DNA from: Ottelia alismoides
Taxonomy: Eukaryota > Streptophyta > Magnoliopsida > Alismatales > Hydrocharitaceae
Reading direction: 5' to 3'
DNA length: 64,000 nucleotides
Assembly (NCBI GenBank): GCA_037367405.1
Contig: JAZKJV010001865.1
Span: forward strand, 496,001 to 560,000
This document shows positions 32,190 to 42,809 of this stretch, piece by piece; position 1 is the stretch's first letter; each line of letters opens with the position of its first letter. Both the position numbers and the translations under genes were made by a program. A model generated the notes under the pieces. The model worked only from the letters and a program-made list of their open reading frames with translations, was not told the origin of the DNA and ran no database searches.

Positions 32190-34836
32190 CAGGGAAAGTG
32201 AAGGGCGCAGGAAGGCCGGAGAAGAGGTTGGCGACTCGGGAGTTGTGTATGGAGGCTATGGCAGATGTGATACTGTTGCATGAAACAAAGATCTCCCAGG
32301 GTTTTGACGAAATCTGTGACTCGTTGGGGGGGACGAGGCTGAGCGTGTGGACGGCGCTGGAAGCCTTGGGGGCTGCAGGTGAGTTGGCGATGGGTTGGAA
32401 TGGCGACTATCTTGAGATTGTGGAGGAGATAACCCTGGTCAGTACTCCATCTCAGGCCTTTTGAGATGAAAAGTTGACGGGTTACGGCTGCTGGTGACAA
32501 ATATTTATGGCCCGTAGAATGGCACGGTTGGTGCGGAATTGGCGTAGGATTTGAAAGAGATTCGGGAGAGGTACCCTCGGGAGATGTGGATGATAGAGGG
32601 GGGACTTCAACGTCACGTTGTGCCCCGAGGATAGACCTCGTATGCGTGGGGGTACAGATGCGGGTTCCAAGAAGTTGAGGGTTTTGTTTGCCAAGAACAA
32701 CTTGCAAATATTTGATGCTGGAGGTTGCCGATACAATTGGCAGAATGCTAGATCGAGGTCGTAGATCGACCGTTTCCTAGTGGCCAATGAGATGACGGTG
32801 TGCTTTTTCGTTGGCAGATGTGCATGCCATGCGTCGAGCCTACTCCGATCACACCCCCATCCTGTGGTCCTCCGAAGAGGACATGGGGACAAGGTCTTTC
32901 CTTAAATTTGAGTGTTCCTGGCTGCTCGAGGAGGGTTTCCGCGACATGGTGGTGGACTTCTCGCAAAACACAGAGCTGGAGGGATCGACCTCACAGCCAA
33001 GGCTCAGAAGCTTGGGTTGCTGGGAAAGCGGTTGATTGAGTTCAAAAGATGCATTCTGGAGCAAAGGCGAAGGGCGAGAACGGAGGCCCAGGAGGCCATT
33101 TCTCGTCTTGATGTGCTAGAGGATGCGAGGGAGCTATTAGCTGAGGAGGTGGAAGAGAGGTGCGCCTACATGAATCGGGTCCATCAGGAAGACAAAAAGA
33201 CGGAGGTGGAATGGAGGTAGAGGTCGAGGCAAAAGTGGCTGAAGGAGGGAGATAATAATATACGGTTTTTTCACGTCGTTGCTAGTGGTAGAAGGAGGCG
33301 GAACCTCATCAGGAGCATTGAGGTGGGAGGGGAGAGGGCGACAAATGATGTGGATATTGGGCGGCGGCTAAGGGCATATTTCGTCGCTTTCTCCAGGAGA
33401 GTGAGAAGGGAGGGATGGGGTGGGCGTGGGCGGGGTGTGGGACGCATTTCCACCCAGGAGGCGGAAAGCCTGGTTACGCCTATCACGGAGGAGGAGGCTA
33501 AGCGGGCTTTTTGTGGCAGCTTAATGCGGATAGGGCCCCAGGTCCAGATGGATTTTCGGGTTTTTTCTTCAGGGAGTTTTAGGATTGTGTTAAGGCGGAT
33601 GTGTTGGCAGTCCTGAGTGACTTTGAGGATCGAAACCGGGGTTTTAAAAGGCTGAACAAGGCGTTATTTTTTCTGCTGCCGAAGCGGGAGGGGGCGGTCT
33701 GTGTGGAGGACTTCAGGCCTATCATGTTATCCAATGTGATCTACCAGCTAGTGACCAAGGTTCTGGCAAACCGCCGGTGGAAGATGCTGGGTGACATCAT
33801 TTCACCCAAGCAAGCGGCTTTTGTCCCAGGTAGGCAGATGGCTGACTCTTGGATCTTGGCATCGGAGTTAGTGTTGGACTGGAAGAGGGAGAACCAGAGA
33901 GGTGTGATGTGGAAAGTGGACTTCTCCAAAGCGTATAACTGTGTTGATTGGCGCTTCCTTTGACAGTCGATGCAGAAGAGGGGCTTCCCAGCAAAGTGGA
34001 TTGGGTGGGTGAAGAGATGCATCACAACGACGTCCTACTCAGTCCTGGTGAATGGGCGGCCAGAGGGGGTTTTTTCCTGCCCCAATGGGGGTGAGAAAAG
34101 GATGAACGCTGGCGTCGTTTCTATTTGTCATTGTGACAGGATTAGGCTGGTAAGCGAGGATGGCTTCTGCGGGGGGTACAGGAGAGAGAGCATCTCCATC
34201 CCCATTCTGCAGTATGCGGACGACACAGTTCTGTTTATTGATGGAAATTCGGAGCATACGAAAAATGCTTCCAGCATCATGGAGATTTTCAGTGAGGTGT
34301 CGGGGCTGAGGTTGAACAGGGAGAAGTCGAAGGACTTTCCTTTTGGCGTCACGAGGGAGGAAACAAGTGCTCTCTGTCGGGTACTACGTTGTCCGGATGG
34401 ATCCCTTCCCACCACCTACTTGGGCCTCCCCCCGGTGGCTGGCCAACTGAGGGTGGCGGACTAGAAGGGGGTGGTTGACAAGGTAGAGAGTAAGTTGGTA
34501 GGGTGGAAGGCATGAACGTTGACCAAGGGCAGAAAACCGGTGCTCCTTAAGCATGCTCTTTCTGCAATACTGATTTTCTTCTTCTCTACGCAGTTGGTGG
34601 TTGTACGAAAGAGATTGGAAGGACTGATGAAACACTTTTTTTGGTCGAACAGAAAGCAGGAGGGTAGGGGACTGCACATGATTGGATGGGACATTGTGAC
34701 TTTGCCTAAGAAGTTGGGAGGCCTAGGAGTCCAAAATTTGGAGCGCATGAACAAGGCACTGCTTGCAAAGTGGGCCGTCAGAGTTTGGGGAAATTCAGAG
34801 GACCTGGTATGCAACGTGTTGCGAAGCATTTAGGGA
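32190..34836 (+). pseudogene. L1 ORF2: endonuclease and reverse transcriptase relic
   Basis: The apurinic-type endonuclease starts GAGRPEKRLATRELC and continues with ILLHETK (32200-32290), then fragments to about 32800. RT is split over frames: PLLPKREGAVCVEDFRPI-like motif and QAAFVPGRQMADSW with VDFSKAYNCVDW at 33600-33960, RGFPAKWIGWVKRC at 33970, and the catalytic YADDTVLF at 34213-34236, then GLRLNREKSK and TYLGLP to 34464. ORF2 nicks target DNA and copies the RNA in place (TPRT). At least six stops or shifts. Confidence 0.88.
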
Positions 34837-34854
34837 GTCAAAGGTCAGTAGAGA

Positions 34855-35688
34855 GTGGAGTCCTGCAGGCGGTCGTCTTCTCTTTGGACAGGGATGTCCT
34901 ATGTGCTGGCGGAGCTCGAGGAGATGGTTAGACCAGTGCTAGGGAATGGGCGTAATTTTGCCATTAGGGAAGATGACTGGGTGGGGGAGGGCCATCTTTG
35001 GGATAAATACCCATGGTTGTATGCCATTGCGTCCAACAAAAGTGCCTTGGTGCACCAGTTTTGGTCGGTTGGATCTCGGTGCCCCACTTTCGTGGATGCT
35101 ATATCGGAGCAGAGGTGTGAGGAGGTTGTAGCCTTTTTGGGAGACCCTGCAGATGTCGAGGGCCCTGGAGGGGGCAGAGAGCACTTTGTGAGGGGGGATG
35201 TGAAGAAGGCCTACAAGTTTTTCTGCGGGTTGCAAGGGTCAGAGCAGGTGGAGGAAGACCTGATATACAAGATTATTTGGGCCAGCAAGGTTCCAATGAA
35301 GGTAAAGGTCTTCATGTGGTTGACGTGGCATGGGCGCCTACTCTCAAAGAAGCGTAGAGCAAGGATACTTGGTAACGAGGACACCATCTGCGATATATGC
35401 GGCGTCGAGCAGGAAAATTCGGAGCATCTCTTCTTTGGATGTGTTTCTTCACGTGCGGTTCGGGAGCATGCGGACTTGTCTTGGCTTGGGTCGGGGAACA
35501 GCGAGTCTTACTGGTGTTCGGTGAGAGCGGCTTGTGGTAACACGCAGGAGAACGTGGTTGTTCCTTTTTCCTTGATGTGGACCATCTGGTGTGCGAGAAA
35601 CAAAAAGATTTTTCAGAACAATCTGTTTGTGTGTGGCAACATACTCAGGCATTTTAGGGCTTTAGTGCTTATGTGGCAAAACCTTTAA
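34855..35688 (+). pseudogene. L1 ORF2 C-terminus with zf-RVT domain
   Basis: An open frame of 277 codons. It holds the region after RT (LGNGRNFAIREDDWVGE), then the zf-RVT domain (PMKVKVFMWLTWHGRLLSK; CDICGVEQENSEHLFFGC, a CX2C..HX4C zinc site) and the end motif MWTIWCARNKKIFQ typical of plant L1 ORF2. It is the longest intact stretch of this LINE. The true start lies upstream in the broken ORF. Confidence 0.85.
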
Positions 35689-35817
35689 TTTTTCTGTATT
35701 TTGAGCTTTTGGCTATGGTTCCGTTGAACCATAGGTTCTAATCATTACTCAATTTAAATGAATAATTTTGTGGTGGGTTCCTTTCTAGGGATCGTACCCT
35801 CTTTCCTCTAAAAAAAT

Positions 35818-36664
35818 TAGAGAGATATAATTGTAATTTGTATTTATGAATTAATAGTTGATGTGAATTAGATTCACATTGAACAATTAATTGTAAATGT
35901 AATTTACATTTTATTTTTGGATGTGTGAATATGATTCACAATTTATCAATGGTACAATTGAAATTATCAAAGAATAATTTGAAATTGTGTTTATCGAATA
36001 ATTATGCAACAAATGTTGTTGCGCATGTGGAAATTATGGAGAGATTGAAATCTCACCAAATAGGAAAAGGAGTGCCACCTTTTTTAAGAGGGTGGACGGC
36101 CATGGCCATATATGGACGTCCACTCTAGAATGGGAGGGAGGCTACTCGCTTTCCTTTATTCCCATATAAGATTGATTTGAATTGAAATTAAATGTGTTGG
36201 GAATATATTTGCAACATATTTAATTTATTTCAAATTGATAAATTTTTATTGTAAATTAGTACAACAAAATCATGGCCATTGATTGAAAACACAAACCAAT
36301 GTCAACCATTGGATTTATATGAGCACATAGATTGAGATCCATGGACATCCAATTAGTATAAAAGGAGGGGTAGCCCTAGCTTTTTGTGTTTAGATGCATT
36401 CCATTGAGGAACTCTCTCTCTATACATCCTCCCTCTCTTCCACATTGTGTTGGAGAAAAAGTAACCATCGTCGCTACGTCGTTGCGCTGCCTCGAATGCT
36501 CGTGGATCTCCGCCTGCTTCGGTGCCTCTTGCTCGTGGAGAACAGGTGAAGATGTCAGATTTGGTGAGACAAAATCAGGAGATCCTTTATTCGGATGATC
36601 AACGTGGATTGCGGGAAGCACACGATCCATCCTCGCACCTGCAAGTGCGATCTACGTCGGATCG
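35818..36664 (+). repeat. LTR D, right piece
   Basis: Family-A-like LTR continuing from 12586: U3 hairpins (35861-35879, 36006-36022), TATAAAAGG at about 36357-36365, CT-rich tract, then a U5-like part that stops at about 36664 before the usual TCCTTCA end. Closest to LTR F (57513-58610), with which it shares the TAGTATAAA..GAGGGGTAGCC region. Confidence 0.7.
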
Positions 36665-37171
36665 AATAGATAGAGGTTGTAGTTATGCATTCAAGGACCT
36701 GACAACCACTTGCAAATGAGGGGGTGAACTCATCGCATAGAGGTCTAACTTTGCTTTGTTGGGCTCATGCAAGGGCACGATGGTGTTGATGGTGGTCCTG
36801 AAACACCATAGTGGTAACTTCACATTTGGTTGTTTCGTTTTACAGGCCAGTAGACAGCGTCTTGAGGGGAGAGTACTAGATTGATTTGAGGTTTATAGAT
36901 TACCCTTTGCACATAATTTAATGAATAAATCCATTAAGATGTGTCCACAATACAATGTTGTAGTTTTCTCAAAAAAGAGGTGATGTAGGTTGATTTTGCC
37001 ATATTTCACTTCCCTCACTAGATGGTTGGGACAACTATATGTAGAATTTGAATTCTACATCATCAGTTTTAGATTTACATAACATATTTGCATGTGATAA
37101 TACAGTAAATCAGTTATCGCCTACATGCCTGTATTTTTTTATCAAATCCACTGACTGCAACCAATTTATAG
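36665..37171. other. Unassigned sequence
   Basis: Unlike any other part of the window. A short plus-strand reading with VVLKHHSGNFTFGC and ASRQRLEGRVLD (about 36785-36890) looks coding-like but has stops on both sides. Possibly a relic of a host gene or of an unrecognised element. Confidence 0.3.
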
Positions 37172-37309
37172 ACTTTTTTATCATGTTCAATGCTTCCAAT
37201 ATTAACTGCCCCTGCAAAAGGTCCACAAGATGTTGAAGCTGTTATTAATCTAAAATATCCCAACATTAAAGAAGTGCAGATGACTAAAGAATCTCTCGAA
37301 CTAAGCTAG
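37172..37309 (+). other. Exon-like 45-codon open segment
   Basis: After a TTTATAG acceptor-like site (AG at 37170-37171) and a T-rich tract, the frame reads TFLSCSMLPILTAPAKGPQD, continues through VEAVINLKYPNIKE and stops at TAG 37307-37309. Composition is protein-like rather than TE-like, and I recognise no family. It could be a last exon of a host gene, a captured exon, or chance. Confidence 0.35.
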
Positions 37310-37317
37310 GTCAAACA

Positions 37318-37490
37318 GGGATAGGAGGATAGTTGTGGTTCTTGTGTGGGCATTCTGGTTGCCTAGAAACAGGCTTTTGTTCCAAAAGAGATTCTATCTA
37401 GAAAACACCGAAGAGCATCACAAGGCTTTTCTTGGGTCCTGGTATTGTAATTAGGTTATCTTAATGTGAATAAAAAAGGTTGAGTGTGCA
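37318..37490 (+). mobile_element. L1 LINE 3' scrap
   Basis: Encodes the terminal L1 ORF2 motif VWAFWLPRNRLLFQKRF and a following GSWYCN stop region, then a short A-rich 3' end with AATAAAAAAGG. Comparable to MWTIWCARNKKIFQ in the L1 at 35580. Confidence 0.65.
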
Positions 37491-37920
37491 CCTTCTTGAA
37501 TGCCCATGCCCACCTCTTTTTTTCCTAAGAGGATAAAAAAGTGCAGCTTTGACATTAAAAAGGATATGAGTGAGATAAAACTGCTTAAGATGAATTTAAC
37601 AACCTTTCGACGTCTTTACGTATTAATCCTGACTTGGAATTCCCTATGACAAATAGAAAAAGATTGGAGTTAAAAGAAACAAAATGAAAGAAGCTGGCCT
37701 CTATCAAGCCTTCAGAATTCAATACAGACATCATCTGGAAGATAATTTGTCATTAAATTGACTACAGATCTTACATAGCTTAATTCAATAAGAAACTATG
37801 TAGGGTGCGGAACAAATGATTAAAAATTACATTTTATTATTCCAAGAACAAATACGAGGTTGCATAAAATACAAGTGTGCATAGCATGATTAGGAAGAAA
37901 ATACCACATAAAAAACATTG
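37491..37920. other. No recognisable feature
   Basis: AT-rich sequence with no long frame, no repeat shared within the window and no RNA-gene signature. Confidence 0.5.
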
Positions 37921-38383
37921 CCTACAACAGCAACAAAGCCCTTTCCCACATATAGGGTCGACTACATGGATTTTTTGCCTCTATTCAGATTTATTTTAGG
38001 TTATCCTTAGGCTAAAATCCAAATAACTAAGATCCCTTCAGATAGTCTCATTCCAACACTTCTTAGGCCTTCCTCATCCTCTCTTAACCGGCTCAACATC
38101 TCAAATCTCGCATCTTTTAACCGATGCACCAACCAACCTCCTTTGCAAATGGCCAAACCATCTTAAGCAGTTTTCTCTCATCTTATCCTCTATCGGAGCT
38201 ACACCATCTTTCCTTCTAATCACATCATTCCGAATCCGATCTTTTCATATATGACCACATATTCACCTTAGCGTTTTCATTTCAGCTAATGTCATCCTCT
38301 GCATATGTCTATGGTTCACAAGACTGCATTTTGATCCATAAAGTAAAGCAGGTCTCACATCTGCTTTGTAATACTTTCCTTTG
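37921..38383 (-). mobile_element. RTE LINE copy R2, 3' end segment
   Basis: The minus strand holds the C-terminal part of an RTE ORF and the 3' end CATGTAGTCGACCC followed by GGGCTTTGTTGCTGTTGT, the plant RTE terminal signature. It stops at the B2 target duplication ACTAT (38384-38388); the upstream part continues at 54720. Confidence 0.85.
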
Positions 38384-38388
38384 ACTAT
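38384..38388. other. Target-site duplication of B2 (left)
   Basis: ACTAT, repeated exactly at 54715-54719. Confidence 0.88.
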
Positions 38389-38534
38389 TATTTAAGGTGT
38401 ACAAGAAAAGTTGTATTCCAAGTAACCCTAGAACCCTCTTATATAGGAGAAAGGCTCTAGGGAAAAATTACATAAAGAAGACGGAAAAACTAGTGAAATA
38501 TAAATAAAGACAGAGATATAGGATTCGCTCAACA
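38389..38534 (-). repeat. B2 3' LTR (146 bp)
   Basis: The minus strand starts TGTTGAGCG and ends CTTAAATA; the family ideal is TGTTGA...TCAACA. Contains the CTCCTATATAAGAGGG TATA region. Confidence 0.92.
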
Positions 38535-38541
38535 CTCCCTC

Positions 38542-39480
38542 TCAAACTGGAGCATATATGTCTATCATGCTCAGCTTGGAACAACAATGGTGAAAAGGAC
38601 CCCTCGCGAGAGCCTTGGTAAACATGTCCGCAACCTGATCACTTGAAGCGACATGGGAGGTTGAAATAAGCCCCATTTGGATCAAGTCACGGGTAAAATG
38701 ACAATCAACTTCGATGTGCTTTGATCTCTCATTGAAGGTTGGATTATTAGCTATGAATAGAGCTGCTTCATTATCACATTTGAGGTGCATTGGGAGAGGC
38801 ATCTCAATTGCAAGGTCAGTCAGAACGGACTTGACCCACATCATTTCCGTGCTCCCTTGGGCCATAGCCCTATATTCTGATTCAGCGCAGGATAGAGCAA
38901 CTAATGTTCGTTTCTTACTCTTCCATGAAACCAACGAGCTACCAACGAACACAGTGAAGCCTGAAGTGGACTTCCTGTCCTTAGGGCACCCAGCATAATC
39001 TGCGTCTGCACATCCAGTAACTGAGAGTGGTGTATCTCTTCTAAAAAGTAGACATGCACCTGGAGAAGATTACATATATCTTAAGATCATATAAACTGCA
39101 TCCATATGAACATGTCTTGGTTGCTCCATAAACTGGCTAACTCTGTTCACAGCAAATGATGTCAGGCCTGGTAATAGTAACATATAGCACCTTTCCTACC
39201 AGCTTCCTATACCGTCTCTTATCATCTCTTCAGAGTCATCACCATAGAGACTAGCATTAGGATCCATTGGTGTAGTAGAACATCTGCATCATGTCATACT
39301 TGTCTCAGACAGAAGATCAGCAACATACTTCCTTTGCGTCATAATCATACCCTGCAGACTGCGTGCAAACTCCAAGCCAAGAAAATAATGTAACTTGCCA
39401 AGGTCCTTGGTTGCAAACTGTCGTCCAAGGAAATCCTTAGCTGCCTGAAAACCCTATCCATCGCTACCGGTAACAACTAT
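38542..39480 (-). pseudogene. B2 RNase H and RT thumb
   Basis: RNase H (38542-about 39010) reads CADADYAGCPKDRKSTSG, ESEYRAMAQ, CDNEAALFIANNP and ends DIYAPV. Before it lie degraded RT thumb/connection pieces with FATKDLGKLHYFLGLEF and QRKYVADLL (39290-39470). The RT palm with YVDD is missing: IVVTGSD at about 39470 is followed directly by linker sequence, so a deletion removed the polymerase core. Confidence 0.85.
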
Positions 39481-40834
39481 GTCCTAGACGCCACTGACTA
39501 CTCTCCAACGCCCCCTGATAAGAACGGGGTATCTCCACTGCTGACAGGCCCATAACGAACTTCTAAAAGACCTCGGAAAGGCGGTCCAATGACACATGGG
39601 AAGCAAGAGGATACAAAGTGCATGCACGCTTCTGCTTCCATATGAGAAATAGGCACATCCAGATCTTCAGTGCTCACAGGAGAGGTAGCATCGTGGTTAT
39701 CTTTCACCTCAAGCTGTACATGCAAATCACCATTGCCATTAGAAGAACTCAAACGCTCAGAACATACCTTGTGCATGCCGGATGATTGACGAGGATTGAC
39801 GAGGCACATGAGCATGAGGTCGACGCTGATAAACCTGGGGAAAATTTGTAGGTGGAGGAGTTGACAGCGATGGTGGAGGAGACGGCAGTGGAGGTGGTGG
39901 TGGAGGAGGAGGAGGTGGTGCTGATGATGGTAGAGTAGAGATCGGAGGTAGAGGCATATAGACATCTTCCCCATCTTTTGAAGAAATGAGCTTGTCACCT
40001 GTAGGAGAGTACATAATAGACTCAAAAAAGGTTACATATGCACTAATATAGTACCTTCGTCGAACAGGGTCGAAGCAACGATATCCCTTTTGGGTCTTGG
40101 AGTACCCAATAAACACACATTTAGCGGCTCTAGGAGAGAGCTTGTCAAGACCGGGGGACATATGATGAACGAAAGCCATTGAACCAAATACTCGAGGTGT
40201 GAGAGAGAAAAGATCTGTCTCGGAAACGCAATCAAGAACGGGATCTTTTCTCCCAGAACTGAAGAGTTGGCAGCGGTGGTGGAGGAGACGGTGGTGGAGG
40301 TGGTGGAGGAGGTGGTGTTGATGATGGTAGAGTAGAGATCGAAGGTAGAGGCATATAGACCTCTTCCCCATCGTCTGAAGAAATGAGCTTGTCACCTGTA
40401 GGAGAGTACATAATAGACTCAAAAAAGGTTACATATGCACTAACATAGTACCTTCGTCGAACAGGGTCGAAGCAACGATATCCCTTTTGGGTCTTGGAGT
40501 ACCCAACAAACACACATTCGGTAGCTCTAGAAGAGAGCTTGTCAAGACCAGGGGATATATGATGAACGAAAGACACTCAACCAAATACTCGAGGTGTGAG
40601 AGAGAAAAGATCAGTCTCGGAAACGCAATCAAGAATGGGATCTTTTCTCCCAGAATTGAAGAGGGCATACGTTTGACCAGGTAACAAGCAGTTAGAACCG
40701 CATACCCCAATACGAATGAGGAGCACAGCTCTGAATCAAAAGAGTCATTGTAACATCCAGAAGGTGGAGGTGTTTTCTTTCAGCCACCCCATTATGTTGG
40801 GAAGTATACGGATAAGATCTTTGATGCACAATAC
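39481..40834 (-). pseudogene. B2 integrase C-terminus and proline linker, tandemly duplicated
   Basis: Encodes the post-integrase region VFGSMAFVHHMSPGLDKLS, CVFIGYSKTQKGYRCFDP, RRYYISAYVTFFES and a Pro-rich spacer with long PPP runs. The block occurs twice in tandem with a period of 397 bp (for example the GACTCAAAAAAGG site at 40019 and 40416). 397 is not a multiple of three, so the duplication itself breaks the frame. 39658-40834 was also copied to 50729-51908. Confidence 0.9.
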
Positions 40835-41364
40835 CATGAGACGCAAGAAATGTGGCAAGCTGGTTAGTACAAAATTCCAAGGCATTGTCAGAATGTATAT
40901 ATTACTTGATTTTTGCTAAAAAGATATTCTTTATTTCATGAATGAAGGACTGAATAACATGAGCAGCATCAGACTTGTTTTTAAGAAGAAAAACCCATGA
41001 CAACCTTGAAAAATCATCAACAACAACGAGATAAAATCTACGCCCCTGATGATCAGGGACACGGCCAGGACCCCAAATATCAAATGAACTAACTCAAACA
41101 AACCATGACTACTTCGACCTTGACGACTCTAGAATGTGGATCGATGATGCTTCCCAAGCTGGCAGGCCTCGCACTGAAAGGTGGAGCGAGGGGAAATCTG
41201 TGGAAGAACATGACACAGCTTTTGCATAGGAAGATGGCCAAAACGAAGATGCCACATATAAGGTGACGCAGACCCGGTGCGAATGGAAGAAGCACCAGCA
41301 TAAGGGGATTGCACTAGTCTGTAAAGACCTCCTTGCTTACGGCTAGAACCAATCACCTTGTCCA
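40835..41364 (-). pseudogene. B2 integrase core and GAG-pre-integrase
   Basis: HLRFGHLPMQKL and CEACQLGKHH (41129-41300) form the HHCC zinc domain. The core follows as VVVDDFSRLSWVF, IHSDNALEF and YTSQHNGVAERKHLHLL (40730-41060), showing D and E catalytic positions. The first catalytic region is damaged and a stop follows ..LAKIK near 40910. Confidence 0.85.
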
Positions 41365-42603
41365 TTAAAATGTCCTGAAAACAAGAGCAGGCAGATCAAA
41401 GATGGCACAACAATGTAAGTCCTTTGTGATTGGACTAATAGATAGTAAGTTCATTGAAAACTCATGAGCATAAATAACATTCTGAAGTCTCATTGCAGGA
41501 GTTAGTTGCACCTCCCCCTGACCAGTAATGGGAGAATGTGTCCCATCTGCTATCATAACAGATCGTCTTGACTGGGTTGGACTGAAAGCACTAAACTGAC
41601 TTCTATCATCACAGAGGTGATGGCATGCACTTGAATCCATAATCCATTCTGACAAATGTACCATATAACAACTAGTAAAGGCATGTGCTATACCTGATGA
41701 AGATGCAGCAGCAGAGGCAGCTACCTCTGAGGATCCTGAGGAAAAGCTGGATGATCCAGGAGTAGGCATGATCTCCCTAAGTCTGGCCACAAGTTCGTCA
41801 AATATCTGATCAGCAACAGGAGATGGACTCCCCACCTGTTGAGTTTGTTCGACAACTCTAGCGGAAGCATGAAACCCAAGCTTAAAATAGCAGGTTTCCT
41901 CATAGTGGCTTGTCTTGTGACAGTAGGTCCACGGTTGACGGGGTCGGCCACCCCCTCCTCTGTCATGGTTAGATCCTCCCCTACCACGATACGGAGTAGG
42001 GTTCCCCCTACCACGAGATGCAACCAAGGCTGAGGATGTCTGAAACTGCACATAACCACCAGAGGATATAGATAACCTACTCAGTCTGCGATATGCCTCC
42101 TCCATTGGAGGTATGGTAACATTTATAAGAATCTGGGCGCGAGCTGCATCATATTCAGGATCAAGGGCTGCTAGAAAGACCCCAATCATCACAGAGTCTC
42201 GGTAAGCCTTGAGTTGCTCTAGCGTAGCAGTCAAGGGAATGTAGCCATGTAGCTTCTCAAACATACCCCTTAAAGAAGTGTAGAGGGTATGGAAGGGTCG
42301 ACCATTATGCTTTGATGTAAAGATATCATGCTGGAGCTGCAGTATCTTCGACTCATTCTTCGCTGGAGAGTATGTCGTAGCGAGAATGTCCCACATAGCC
42401 TTTGCAGTAGGTTGGTTCAGTATATCATTTGCTATCTCTGTAGACACAGTCCCAGATAGCCATGCATGTGCATAAGCATCGTCTTCCTTCCATGAGGCAT
42501 TTATCCCAATCTTGTCACTTGGCTCCTCCATCGTGAGGATGTGCTTCTTGCCATTACACTTCATCAGACCTTTGTTGTCAACCATGATGACAACTATCAC
42601 CAA
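41365..42603 (-). pseudogene. B2 gag and protease, with N-terminal deletion
   Basis: An open frame of 412 codons. UBN2 gag: CNGKKHILTMEEPSDK, then DDAYAHAWLSG and the LQLQHDIF helix region. It lacks about 33 residues that E and B1 have between MSDIKADIP and KCNGKK. The zinc knuckle reads WTYCHKTSHYEETC, so its first Cys is Trp. The protease signature is DSSA where DSGA is normal. So even this long frame carries two inactivating-type changes. A Gly/Arg-rich basic tract precedes the knuckle. Confidence 0.88.
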
Positions 42604-42809
42604 GACTGGGACTGCAACAAATAGGACATGCGTCTACATAGGCATATAGGAAGATGGTTGTGGGTGTAGACTCATACCACAATCTCTTCCATTCTTGTAG
42701 GGCGCCTTTGTTGACTAGGTGTTTTAGATAATCACGCCACACCCTCGAGACCCAAGAGCGAACTTAAACAGAGATGGGTGGCGACGGCAAGGGCAGGAGT
42801 CGTACTAGT
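42604..42809 (-). other. B2 leader, gag-proximal part
   Basis: Aligns with the E leader at about 63440-63550 (shared GAGTCTACAC..CACAACC and TCTTCCTATATG on the sense strand). It is broken at 42809/42810 by A3, whose LTR terminus is missing there. Confidence 0.75.

Larger units (their letters stand above)
30541..35817 (+). mobile_element. L1-type LINE, GC-rich, decayed
   Basis: Non-LTR retrotransposon with ORF1 remnants, AP-endonuclease, RT and a C-terminal zf-RVT domain, ending in a short A run (35810-35816) that abuts LTR D. GC content is well above the flanking copia LTRs. It replaced the gag and 5' LTR of Copia-C. The 5' boundary is uncertain by about 300 bp. Confidence 0.82.
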
